A stretch of DNA of 31,223 bases. Origin: a virus. Shown in pieces: positions 18,661 through 25,160 of this stretch. Positions within the stretch are counted from its first letter, which is position 1, and each line of letters opens with the position of its first letter. The notes below the pieces were generated by a model. It was not told where the DNA came from, ran no database searches, and saw only the letters and a list, made by a program, of their open reading frames with translations. The position numbers were made by a program, and so were the translations under genes. The DNA is taken from the IMG/VR virus record IMGVR_UViG_3300040807_003339, positions 1 to 31,223 of that record; one strand, written 5' to 3'.

Positions 18661-18663
18661 CCA

Positions 18664-19689
18664 ATGGCATTCTTTAAAAAGGTAGCCTGCTTCACAGACA
18701 TACACTTTGGACTTAAAGGCAATTCAAGGGTACACAATGACGACTGTGAGGCTTTCGTTATATGGTTCATAGAACAGGCAAAACTGCATGGTTGTGAGAC
18801 CTGCATATTCCTGGGAGACTGGCACCACCACAGGTCCGCCACTAACGTCAGTACAATGAATTACACAGTTTCCAACATAGAAAGACTGGGGCGGGCTTTC
18901 GAGAAAGTCTATGTCATAATGGGCAACCATGATCTCTACTACAGGGACAAGCGAGAAATCAATTCCATGGAGTACATCAGGAACATTCCCAACATACACA
19001 TCGTCAACGAGTGGCTGGTGGAGGATGACGTCGCCATACTACCATGGATCGTGGAAGACGAATACAAGAAGATCGAGAAGATGAAACAGAAATACGTGTT
19101 CGGACACTTCGAACTGCCGTACTTCAAGATGAACGCTATGGTGGAGATGCCAGACACAGGCACGATACAAGCGGATCACTTCGCAGGTTGCGGTAAAGTG
19201 TTTTCCGGACACTTCCACAAGCGACAGTACATGAAGAACGTCACGTACATGGGCAACGCCTTCCCACACAACTACGCGGACGCCGGCGACGACGAGCGTG
19301 GCATGATGGTGCTGGAGTATGGTGGTGAACCAAAATTCATAAACTGGCCGGACATGCCCAGATACAGAACAATTAAAATCAGCGAACTGTTAGCGGATCC
19401 CGACAAACACTTGAAACCAAAGATGTACGTGAGAGTGACATTAGACATAAAGATCAGTTACGAGGAGGCCAATTTCATAAGGGAGACCTTCATAGACAAG
19501 TACCAACTGAGGGAACTACAACTAATACCAGAACAGATCGATGCCGCACAGCAACCACGGGTAGAGATACAGAAGTTTGACAGTGTGGATCAGATCGTAA
19601 TCAAACAACTGCAAGGAGTAGACAGTGAGGTGTATGACAAGAACATACTCACAGCGATCTACAATGATCTAGATGTCGAGAATCAGTAA
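18664..19689 (+). CDS. gp47: Recombination endonuclease subunit gp47 (Mre11-like)
   Basis: Nuclease subunit of the gp46/gp47 complex, the phage counterpart of Mre11-Rad50/SbcCD, which resects DNA ends for recombination, replication restart and host DNA degradation. All metallophosphoesterase motifs are present: D12 and H14 (FTDIHFG), D52 (FLGDWHHHR), N88-H89-D90 (MGNHDLYY), H148 (FGHFE), and H183/H185 (SGHFHKRQ). The length of 341 residues matches T4 gp47 (about 339). It starts 3 bases after gp55. Its last codons and stop overlap the next small ORF by 17 bases, and that 3'-terminal sequence is duplicated 171 bases downstream (see finding). Confidence 0.97.
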   Translation: MAFFKKVACFTDIHFGLKGNSRVHNDDCEAFVIWFIEQAKLHGCETCIFLGDWHHHRSATNVSTMNYTVSNIERLGRAFEKVYVIMGNHDLYYRDKREINSMEYIRNIPNIHIVNEWLVEDDVAILPWIVEDEYKKIEKMKQKYVFGHFELPYFKMNAMVEMPDTGTIQADHFAGCGKVFSGHFHKRQYMKNVTYMGNAFPHNYADAGDDERGMMVLEYGGEPKFINWPDMPRYRTIKISELLADPDKHLKPKMYVRVTLDIKISYEEANFIRETFIDKYQLRELQLIPEQIDAAQQPRVEIQKFDSVDQIVIKQLQGVDSEVYDKNILTAIYNDLDVENQ

Positions 19690-19866
19690 AAAGAAATTGT
19701 TAGAAGTGTTGAAAGGCGAACACGAGGAACCCTCTATGACAAAACAACAGGTCATGGACATGTTCGAAAACCCACCAACACAGGAGGAGTGGTTAAAGGG
19801 CTACAAGCGTTGGAAAAAACAACAGGAAGAAGGCGGATTTTAGATGTCGAGAATCAGTAAGAAAAA
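19671..19866 (+). repeat. Direct repeat marking a tandem duplication (gp47 end plus small ORF)
   Basis: The sequence AGATGTCGAGAATCAGTAA occurs at 19671-19689 and again at 19842-19860, 171 bases apart, with similar bases following. The first copy is both the end of gp47 (ENQ-stop) and the start of the first small ORF; the second is the start of the second small ORF and still carries the silent copy of the gp47 end. Confidence 0.8.
19673..19843 (+). CDS. Small basic protein, first of two tandem paralogues
   Basis: A 56-residue ORF beginning MSRISKKKLLEVL and ending EEWLKGYKRWKKQQEEGGF, rich in Lys and Glu, with no recognised domain. Its ATG lies inside the end of gp47 (17-base overlap), and its TAG directly abuts the ATG of the next ORF, with no spacer. 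It shares the first eight residues (MSRISKKK) and the W-x2-GYKR motif near its C-terminus with the next ORF, so the two are paralogues. Function unknown; position between gp47 and gp46 suggests expression with the nuclease. The reading frame and the paralogy argue that it is real. Confidence 0.6.
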   Translation: MSRISKKKLLEVLKGEHEEPSMTKQQVMDMFENPPTQEEWLKGYKRWKKQQEEGGF

Positions 19867-20092
19867 GTTTTGGCAGGCGCTGAAACAGGAACCGGAAAAA
19901 CAACACACTATACTTGACATGCAGATCGAAGATTGGATAACAGGATACAAAAGATTTAGAAAACAGGAAGATCATGAATTGGCGATGGCGGAAAAACTCT
20001 GCGAGAAACACAATAAAGAAAAGGAAAAAATTGATCCCGACAAATGGAAAGACTGGGTAGAAGCAGGAAAGAAACAATATGCTGACAATTAA
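19844..20092 (+). CDS. Small charged protein, second of two tandem paralogues
   Basis: An 82-residue, highly charged protein, probably alpha-helical. It begins MSRISKKKFWQAL and has EDWITGYKRFRKQEDHELA, parallel to EEWLKGYKRWKKQ in the preceding ORF. The C-terminal part (EKIDPDKWKDWVEAGKKQYA) has no counterpart in the shorter paralogue. The start ATG directly follows the upstream TAG, and the gene overlaps gp46 by 14 bases, so translation is probably coupled through the series gp47-small-small-gp46. No function can be assigned. Confidence 0.68.
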   Translation: MSRISKKKFWQALKQEPEKQHTILDMQIEDWITGYKRFRKQEDHELAMAEKLCEKHNKEKEKIDPDKWKDWVEAGKKQYADN

Positions 20093-21854
20093 AGAACTAA
20101 CCGTAAAAAATTTTATGAGCGTGGGCAACCAGGCGCAAGCCATAGATTTCTCAAACAAGAGCCTAGTGCTTGTGATCGGTGAGAACATGGACCTTGGTGG
20201 CGACGACGCGGGTGCCAGGAATGGTACTGGCAAGACCACAATCATAAACGCACTGAGTTATGTGTTCTACGGGGAGGCTCTCACAAACATCAGGAGGGAC
20301 AACCTCGTGAACAAGACCAACGAGAAGGGCATGTTGGTCAGTGTCAAGTTCATCAAGAACGGTGTGACCTACACCATAGAAAGAGGACGTAAACCACAGA
20401 TATTCAGATTCTACGCCAACGACATAGAACAAAAAACTGATGGCAATGAAGCACAAGGCGAAAACAGAGAGACGCAGGTGGAGATCAACAAACTGCTAGG
20501 CATGACACACGCGATGTTCAAGAACATAGTTGCCTTGAACACATACACGCAACCATTCCTGTCAACCAAGCAGGCAGAACAGCGTGAAATAATAGAACAA
20601 CTGCTGGGTATAACCTTACTGTCACAGAAAGCAGACCTGTTGCGTGAGAAACAAAAAGCCACAAAACAACTGCTCACGGAAGAAAAATTAAGACTAGACG
20701 CAATGGTCTCATCAAACGAGAAGATACAGGAATCAATAGAAAGTTTAAAAATCAGATCCAACGCATGGATCAAGCAAAAGGAAGAGGACATAGCGAACTT
20801 CCGAGACGCCATAGCGGAACTGGAGAAGGTGGACATAAAAGTGGAATTGGAAGCACACAAGAAACTACAGACTCACAACGAAATGCAGACGGCACTGCGT
20901 GGACTGGAGAAGGAAAAATCATATCACGAGCACAGCCTCACAAAGGCCGAAAGCACGGTAGAAAAGACGAAAACAGATCTGCAATTTGCAGAACAACAGA
21001 AGTGCCCAACTTGTGAACAGGAACTACACGATGACAAGCACACACACCTACAGGACAAACTGAAAACACAACTTACAGAATCAATAGATTATACAACACA
21101 ACTGAAGAACGATCTTGCAAAAATACAACAAGGTATAGATGAGATCGGCGACCTTGGACAGATCCCAGACACATACTATGACACCATGGACGAGGCATAC
21201 AACCACAAAGGATCCCTCCAAGACCTTAAGAGGCAGTTGGAGAGGACAGAGAAACAGGAAAATACATACGCAGAGCAAATAGAGGAATTAGAAAACAAAG
21301 CGATACAGAAAGTGGACTACAAGAAAGCAAACGAACTGGAAGACCTACACAGGCACCAGGACTTCCTATACAAGTTGCTGACAGCAAAAGATTCATTTAT
21401 AAGAACAAGAATTATAGAACAAAACTTAACATACCTGAACCAGAGACTGGCGTACTTCCTGGGCAAGGTAAAACTACCACACACTGTGACTTTCCAAGCG
21501 GACCTGAGTGTGCGTATTGAGGAATTGGGCAGGGAGTTGGATTTCGACAACCTCAGCAGAGGTGAACGAAACAGGCTTATCCTCAGCATGAGCTGGGCGT
21601 TCAGGGACGTGTGGGAATCGCTGTATCAACAGATAAACTTGTTGTTCATAGACGAGTTAGTGGATGCCGGCATGGACATATCGGGCGTTGAGAGTTCCAT
21701 GGCAGTGCTCAAAGACATGTCAAGGACACAACAGAAGAACATATTCTTGATATCACACAAGGATGAACTGGTAAGCAGAGTGAACAGTGTACTCAAAGTT
21801 GTAAAAGAAAATGGTTTTACCAACTATGCCAACGATGTTGACATTATAGTATAA
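20079..21854 (+). CDS. gp46: Recombination endonuclease subunit gp46 (Rad50-like ATPase)
   Basis: SMC-type ATPase partner of gp47. The N-terminal ATPase half has GEN at 34-36 and NGTGKTT at 48-54. The P-loop carries an extra Gly/Asp-rich segment between these two parts, as I recall from other marine T4-like gp46 proteins. Long coiled-coil arms run from about 175 to 440 and meet at a zinc hook with CPTC at C309 and C312. The C-terminal half has the signature LSRGERNRLILSMSW and the Walker B stretch INLLFIDELVDAG, then an SHKDEL switch histidine region. The length of 591 residues is close to T4 gp46 (about 560). The start ATG overlaps the previous small ORF by 14 bases. Confidence 0.97.
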   Translation: MLTIKELTVKNFMSVGNQAQAIDFSNKSLVLVIGENMDLGGDDAGARNGTGKTTIINALSYVFYGEALTNIRRDNLVNKTNEKGMLVSVKFIKNGVTYTIERGRKPQIFRFYANDIEQKTDGNEAQGENRETQVEINKLLGMTHAMFKNIVALNTYTQPFLSTKQAEQREIIEQLLGITLLSQKADLLREKQKATKQLLTEEKLRLDAMVSSNEKIQESIESLKIRSNAWIKQKEEDIANFRDAIAELEKVDIKVELEAHKKLQTHNEMQTALRGLEKEKSYHEHSLTKAESTVEKTKTDLQFAEQQKCPTCEQELHDDKHTHLQDKLKTQLTESIDYTTQLKNDLAKIQQGIDEIGDLGQIPDTYYDTMDEAYNHKGSLQDLKRQLERTEKQENTYAEQIEELENKAIQKVDYKKANELEDLHRHQDFLYKLLTAKDSFIRTRIIEQNLTYLNQRLAYFLGKVKLPHTVTFQADLSVRIEELGRELDFDNLSRGERNRLILSMSWAFRDVWESLYQQINLLFIDELVDAGMDISGVESSMAVLKDMSRTQQKNIFLISHKDELVSRVNSVLKVVKENGFTNYANDVDIIV

Positions 21855-21862
21855 ATTTTCTG

Positions 21863-21892
21863 TTGACAGAACCAGTTCGTACGTGCTTTAAT
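21863..21892 (+). promoter_or_regulatory. Sigma70-like promoter for the histone H1-like gene
   Basis: TTGACA (21863-21868), a perfect -35, is followed after 18 bases by TTTAAT (21887-21892). It lies in the 91-base gap after gp46 and would give an mRNA start near 21900. A strong AAGGAAGG ribosome site lies just before the ATG at 21946. The CGTACG repeats and a near-palindrome around the start site are described separately. Confidence 0.55.
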
Positions 21893-21922
21893 TATAACGT
21901 TGTTAATTAATAACATCGTACG
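21878..21922. promoter_or_regulatory. Possible operator: CGTACG pair flanking a TTAATTAA-centred inverted repeat
   Basis: The palindrome CGTACG occurs at 21878-21883 and 21917-21922. Between them GTTGTTAATTAATAAC (21899-21914) is palindromic except for one base pair and is centred on TTAATTAA. The elements overlap the probable -10 and start site of the H1-like gene, so repressor binding is plausible but unproven. Confidence 0.3.
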
Positions 21923-21945
21923 ACAATAAAGGAAGGACAAATAAT

Positions 21946-22140
21946 ATGTCAAATGAAACACATGAACAGATCATGACAGAGATACAAACTTACTCAGAAG
22001 AGAATGGTAAGTTCGTAGACAAGGGTGTAAAGGCTTCTGCCACTAGGGCTAGAAAGGCACTTGCCAACCTTGCTAAATTGATCAAAGCAAGAAGAAAAGA
22101 GATTCAAGAAATCAAGAACGCGGCCAAAGAGTCTGCGTAA
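21946..22140 (+). CDS. Histone H1-like DNA-binding protein (Hc1 family)
   Basis: A 64-residue basic helical protein. The segments THEQIMTEIQTYSEENGKF, KGVKASATRARKALANLAKL and KARRKEIQEIKNAA match the bacterial and phage Hc1-type histone H1-like family, with Ala/Lys/Arg helices that bind DNA without sequence preference. In a phage it could compact or protect the DNA or alter host nucleoid structure. It is preceded by an ideal AAGGAAGG ribosome site and its own sigma70-like promoter, and followed at once by a strong terminator, so it appears to be a single-gene unit that can be highly expressed. Function in this phage is inferred from the family. Confidence 0.82.
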   Translation: MSNETHEQIMTEIQTYSEENGKFVDKGVKASATRARKALANLAKLIKARRKEIQEIKNAAKESA

Positions 22141-22164
22141 TCGATCATTGGATTTTGCAAAACC

Positions 22165-22198
22165 CAAAAAACCCCTGGCTGACAGTCGGGGGTTTTTT
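22165..22198. terminator. Rho-independent terminator, probably bidirectional
   Basis: AAAAAACCCC, a short inner stem (CTG/CAG), and GGGGGTTTTTT form a GC-rich hairpin ending in a run of six T. Read from the other strand it also ends in a T run (TTTTTTGGGTTTT). It lies 25 bases after the H1-like gene and 23 bases beyond the end of the convergent radical SAM gene, so it can serve both. Confidence 0.88.
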
Positions 22199-22220
22199 AT
22201 GACCAAAACACACTTTACCT

Positions 22221-23489
22221 TTAAAGATCATTTAACCAAGGGAAAGTGCTTTTCCAATCTGTTGCCCTTCTCTTATCTAGTTCAGTAAGATATTCTTTCA
22301 ACTGTGATATTTTTGTATAATTTGGTTTAGATCGCTGTATCGAATCTGCAAGGGTGTCCCAATGTTTCTTGATGCTGATATCTCTCACAGACCTTATCTT
22401 CATTTTTTGATCACACATATCAAGTGTCTCTTTGAATATCTCTCCACCGCACATATGCGGATCGGTCATACCGTCGTCTATGTTGAAACTATGCACGATG
22501 CTTCTATTCAGAGGTCTGTGTTTGTTCCAACTATCTATTTCGTCTAACAGTCCAGGAAACTTATGCAGTGTCAGTAGACTTATGGCAGAGTTTATGCCCA
22601 CTTCAACGTGGGACAATTTAAGTAAATCTTCGAAATTACGTCTCCACTGTGCCAGATCTATGCCATGCCTGACATACTCGGCCTCCTTGCCTAGACAATC
22701 TAGACTGCAAATGATCTTGAACTGGAAAATTTTTCTGTCTTTCACTAACCTATCGATCCTCTCTAGGAATTTTCCAAATCTGTACTCGTTGGCTTTGAGA
22801 TTTGTCACCACCTGGAAGGTCAGTTTATCATTTGGATTCTCCTCCCAAAAATCAAAACATTCTTCTAGCTCAGGAATGACCAATGGCTCACCTCCCAGCA
22901 AAGAAAACCATCTTAGAATTTTATACCTTTCTCCCTCCTTTAGGTAATTGAAAAAATCTTGCTTTTGTTTTGTGTAATTTTGATTCACATAAGACGTTCG
23001 AGGTGAGTACCTACTATATTCACGTGATGCATGTATCGGCGTACCATATTTCTTGTTCTCCTCTTCCCACGTACTGCTGAAATGTGGCCCGCAATAGACA
23101 CAACTCATGTTACAGGTGTTTGTGAAGTAGACTTCGATGTTTGTTGGAGTGACTGTGGTTGCATTTTTATCTTTCCATAGTTCTGGCGGTACATTGTCAC
23201 GATCGGTCAACTGCGAGATTTGATTTTTCCTGTCGCTGTAACCTCCCTTCTCTTCCACCCTACTACAATATTGGCAGGTGTTGTTAGGCCACTTACCTTG
23301 TAACATCCTTTCCCTATCCTCTATCTTTTTAGGAAGATTATGGAAACTTGCGAAATCGTTCTCAGGTATCTTGAGTTTTTCAGTACGGTGGCAAGAACTC
23401 GTGGTTCCGCTCTGGAAGAATATCGAACTCCAATTCCACTTCAGAGGACATGCCGTGGCAGTGTCTAGTGGAAATACTTTCTTCTTCAT
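22221..23489 (-). CDS. Radical SAM protein with SPASM/twitch-type extra cysteines
   Basis: A 422-residue radical SAM enzyme. The cluster motif C126-x3-C130-x2-C133 (NTCNMSCVYCGP) binds the 4Fe-4S cluster that cleaves S-adenosylmethionine, and LLGGEPL around 197-203 is the SAM-binding GGE motif. The N-terminal region has further cysteines (C14, C33-H34, C72-x2-C75, in ACPLKW, SSCH and TCQYCSR), the pattern of an auxiliary-cluster SPASM/twitch-like domain placed before the barrel. Such proteins often modify peptides or proteins, but no substrate can be named here. Its ATG overlaps the TGA of the upstream GIY-YIG gene (ATGA), so the two are co-translated. Base composition looks more AT-rich than the surrounding structural genes. 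Confidence 0.9.
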   Translation of the reverse strand: MKKKVFPLDTATACPLKWNWSSIFFQSGTTSSCHRTEKLKIPENDFASFHNLPKKIEDRERMLQGKWPNNTCQYCSRVEEKGGYSDRKNQISQLTDRDNVPPELWKDKNATTVTPTNIEVYFTNTCNMSCVYCGPHFSSTWEEENKKYGTPIHASREYSRYSPRTSYVNQNYTKQKQDFFNYLKEGERYKILRWFSLLGGEPLVIPELEECFDFWEENPNDKLTFQVVTNLKANEYRFGKFLERIDRLVKDRKIFQFKIICSLDCLGKEAEYVRHGIDLAQWRRNFEDLLKLSHVEVGINSAISLLTLHKFPGLLDEIDSWNKHRPLNRSIVHSFNIDDGMTDPHMCGGEIFKETLDMCDQKMKIRSVRDISIKKHWDTLADSIQRSKPNYTKISQLKEYLTELDKRRATDWKSTFPWLNDL

Positions 23490-23893
23490 CCGCTTATGAT
23501 TCCCTTGCCATGCACACGTACACGTATGTGTCCGTTGTAGTAGTCGTTGCTCTCCAACACCTTACGTGCGAATTGCTCACGAGCTTCAACATAGGATAAC
23601 TCTGCTTTGGAGAAGCAATAGAACAGTATCTCTCTTTTGAAGTTTTCCTTGCCCAGTTTCATTATGTCTGCTGTGAGTTCATCACTTGACCCATAGTAGT
23701 CCTGCCAGTCCGATTCCACCTTGTACCTTCGCTTGTTCTTGCGGCCTTTCAGTGGTGGACGTGATCTCTTGAAACGTGCCAGTTTCTTGCCGATGTACTT
23801 CCTGCCGTTGGTTGTGTTTGTGATCTCATACACAAAACCTATCACTTCTTCTGGTAATTTGGTAATCTCATTTCCCTGGTACGTCCAATGCAT
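23486..23893 (-). CDS. GIY-YIG endonuclease, SegE-like
   Basis: A 135-residue putative endonuclease. GFVYEITN and RKYIGKKLA are the two parts of the GIY-YIG motif; an Arg/Lys-rich loop (RFKRSRPPLKGRKNKRRYKV), then ESDWQDYYGSSDEL and a Glu-containing helix (AELSYVEAREQFARKVL) complete the catalytic layout, with a conserved-looking Asn near the end (SNDYYNGHIRVRVHGKG). SegE-type members of T4-like phages act as homing or DNA-processing nucleases. I chose ATG 23893 because relatives as I recall them begin with M-x-W-x-Y. TTG 23911 is an alternative, being 9 bases from a perfect GGAGG. The frame stays open up to 24169. The stop overlaps the radical SAM start as ATGA. Confidence 0.78.
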   Translation of the reverse strand: MHWTYQGNEITKLPEEVIGFVYEITNTTNGRKYIGKKLARFKRSRPPLKGRKNKRRYKVESDWQDYYGSSDELTADIMKLGKENFKREILFYCFSKAELSYVEAREQFARKVLESNDYYNGHIRVRVHGKGIISG

Positions 23894-24069
23894 GATGGTA
23901 TTTAAAGCCAAAAAGATTGACCTCCAAAGAAAACTCATATAAACAAGTGCGATAGGCAAACTATAATTTCTTTTTAAATTCCAATAGGCAAACATAGCAT
24001 CCATGAAGTGAGCACGGAAATGCGGCTGGAAAGCGACAGGTGAATCCGTTGATGCAAATGCAAAAATGA

Positions 24070-24365
24070 TGGGGCTCTTAGAAAAAGACAAACCCCAGGT
24101 CCGCCAAGAACTATCATACAAGGGTTTGGTGGGCTCGCGTTGTAATGAATGAGCTAACGGGTACAGCACAACCGCCCGACCATGGTAGCGATGTATGATG
24201 ACTGCGAACTCACCACAGGGTTCAAGTCGGTTCGGCTAGAAATAGCCGAATTGTGACTGCTCATCTACCACAGGCGACGCATAAATGCGTCATTTAGTTT
24301 TACAACTGCGTAAGTTAAAAAAAGAAACGAGCGCTAGCGAAGTTTCAGATGGCGTAAGCCGTCTC
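24070..24365 (+). ncRNA. Candidate structured RNA (chain of hairpins with GNRA-type loops)
   Basis: This lies in the only long gene-free stretch (23894-24389). On the plus strand I can fold: 24070-24097 (TGGGG/CCCCA with inner TCTT/AAGA); 24128-24181 (GGT, GGGC, TTGT paired with ACAA, GCCC, ACC, with small bulges); 24231-24250 (eight perfect pairs closed by GAAA); 24276-24291 (GACGCA/TGCGTC, loop TAAA); 24304-24316 (AACT/AGTT); 24324-24346 (GAAAC/GTTTC around CGCTAGCG); 24347-24364 (AGATGGC/GCCGTCT closed by GTAA). Two GNRA loops appear only on this strand, which fixes the direction. It could be a stand-alone RNA or the leader of the gene at 24390. It matches no RNA family I recognise. Confidence 0.45.
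24198..24275 (+). repeat. Imperfect direct repeat inside the candidate RNA
   Basis: ATGACTGCGAACTCACCACA (24199-24218, continuing GG) recurs in diverged form as GTGACTGCTCATCTACCACA (24253-24272, continuing GG). The shared parts are TGACTGC and ACCACAGG, with the same length between them. Each copy is followed within about 8 bases by a hairpin, giving a repeated linker-hairpin plan. Confidence 0.5.
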
Positions 24366-24389
24366 TGACACACCATTAAGTACAACACA

Positions 24390-25160
24390 ATGGAACTACT
24401 CTGGGATCACACACTGGGCAAACAGGAACACACCGACGTGGTGCTGTGCCGACCCATGGCCATAATGGACTCCGATGAGGAACACGAGGCCCTGGATCGC
24501 GGATGGCTGGCGCTGGACCACCCCGTGATGAATCGGGAGGTGTGGTACCAGTCACGTAGCACCAGGATAAACCTGGACCTGTACAGACCCCGATACAAGC
24601 AACACCAGTGGGACGGCCGGGACATCGGCATCAAAATCATCGACGCGAGCGAGATGGTGAGGCTGTTGGGACTGCCCACCATATACGACAACTACATGAA
24701 GAGGAAGGGCTTCTCGCAGGACTACACGCCGTTCGCGCACTACCATGACAGGGACCAGTTCATGCTGTTCTACGTGGGCACCGCGGACAACATCATAGGA
24801 TTCACCAAGCAGAAGCGCTACAAGTACGAGATGGACCACTACAGCACCATCGACACCTACGACAGCCGGGACCTGGCGGGCTTGGAATCGGTCATACACG
24901 CCAACACCGTGGCAGTGTCAGACATCACCTTGGACATGGAGATCTCGTGGGCCAGCGACAACTACGTCAGTTACTTCTACATGGGGTCGGGCTACGAGCG
25001 GAGCAGTATATACAAGTCCAACTTCCGAGGTTTCGAATGGTGGACGGGGACGAAATGGAGCACGGACAAGAAGCAGTATCGCAGGCTGTGTGAGCGTGAC
25101 TCTAGGATCGACTCTTTTTCGGAGCTCGGAAACCTTTCACTGATTCCAGATAAGAGCTAG
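24390..25160 (+). CDS. Uncharacterised phage protein, possibly acyl/aminoacyl-transferase-like
   Basis: A 256-residue soluble protein with many aromatic residues, of a type seen in marine T4-like phages. The C-terminal segment YFYMGSGYERSSIYKSNFRG, then FEWWTGTKWSTDKKQYRRL, has the Tyr-x-Gly...Tyr-Lys-x-x-Phe look of the GNAT-like fold of arginyl-tRNA-protein transferases, but this is a faint resemblance. No Shine-Dalgarno sequence precedes ATG 24390; an internal ATG at residue 24 is possible. The hairpin-rich RNA candidate ends 25 bases upstream, so it may be this gene's leader. The coding sequence looks more GC-rich than the radical SAM and GIY-YIG genes. It overlaps the convergent gene at 25102 by 59 bases. 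Confidence 0.72.
   Translation: MELLWDHTLGKQEHTDVVLCRPMAIMDSDEEHEALDRGWLALDHPVMNREVWYQSRSTRINLDLYRPRYKQHQWDGRDIGIKIIDASEMVRLLGLPTIYDNYMKRKGFSQDYTPFAHYHDRDQFMLFYVGTADNIIGFTKQKRYKYEMDHYSTIDTYDSRDLAGLESVIHANTVAVSDITLDMEISWASDNYVSYFYMGSGYERSSIYKSNFRGFEWWTGTKWSTDKKQYRRLCERDSRIDSFSELGNLSLIPDKS

Noticed and set aside
20181-20236. Apparent disruption of the gp46 P-loop by an insert
   Set aside because: NGTGKTT is intact and the Gly/Asp-rich insert resembles that of other marine T4-like gp46 proteins, so the ATPase site is probably normal.
23899-23906. TTTAAATA box upstream of the GIY-YIG gene as a late promoter
   Set aside because: One mismatch to TATAAATA and only 5 bases from the chosen ATG, so the transcript would start at or inside the start codon; it also encodes Leu-Asn-Thr in the open frame.
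24066-24152. 28-residue plus-strand ORF starting ATGATG
   Set aside because: No ribosome site, no recognisable composition, and it crosses two of the predicted stems.
24216-24232. tRNA T-arm look-alike (GGGTTCAAGTC)
   Set aside because: The flanking five-base arms do not pair, and no acceptor, D or anticodon arms in the right order exist on the plus strand.
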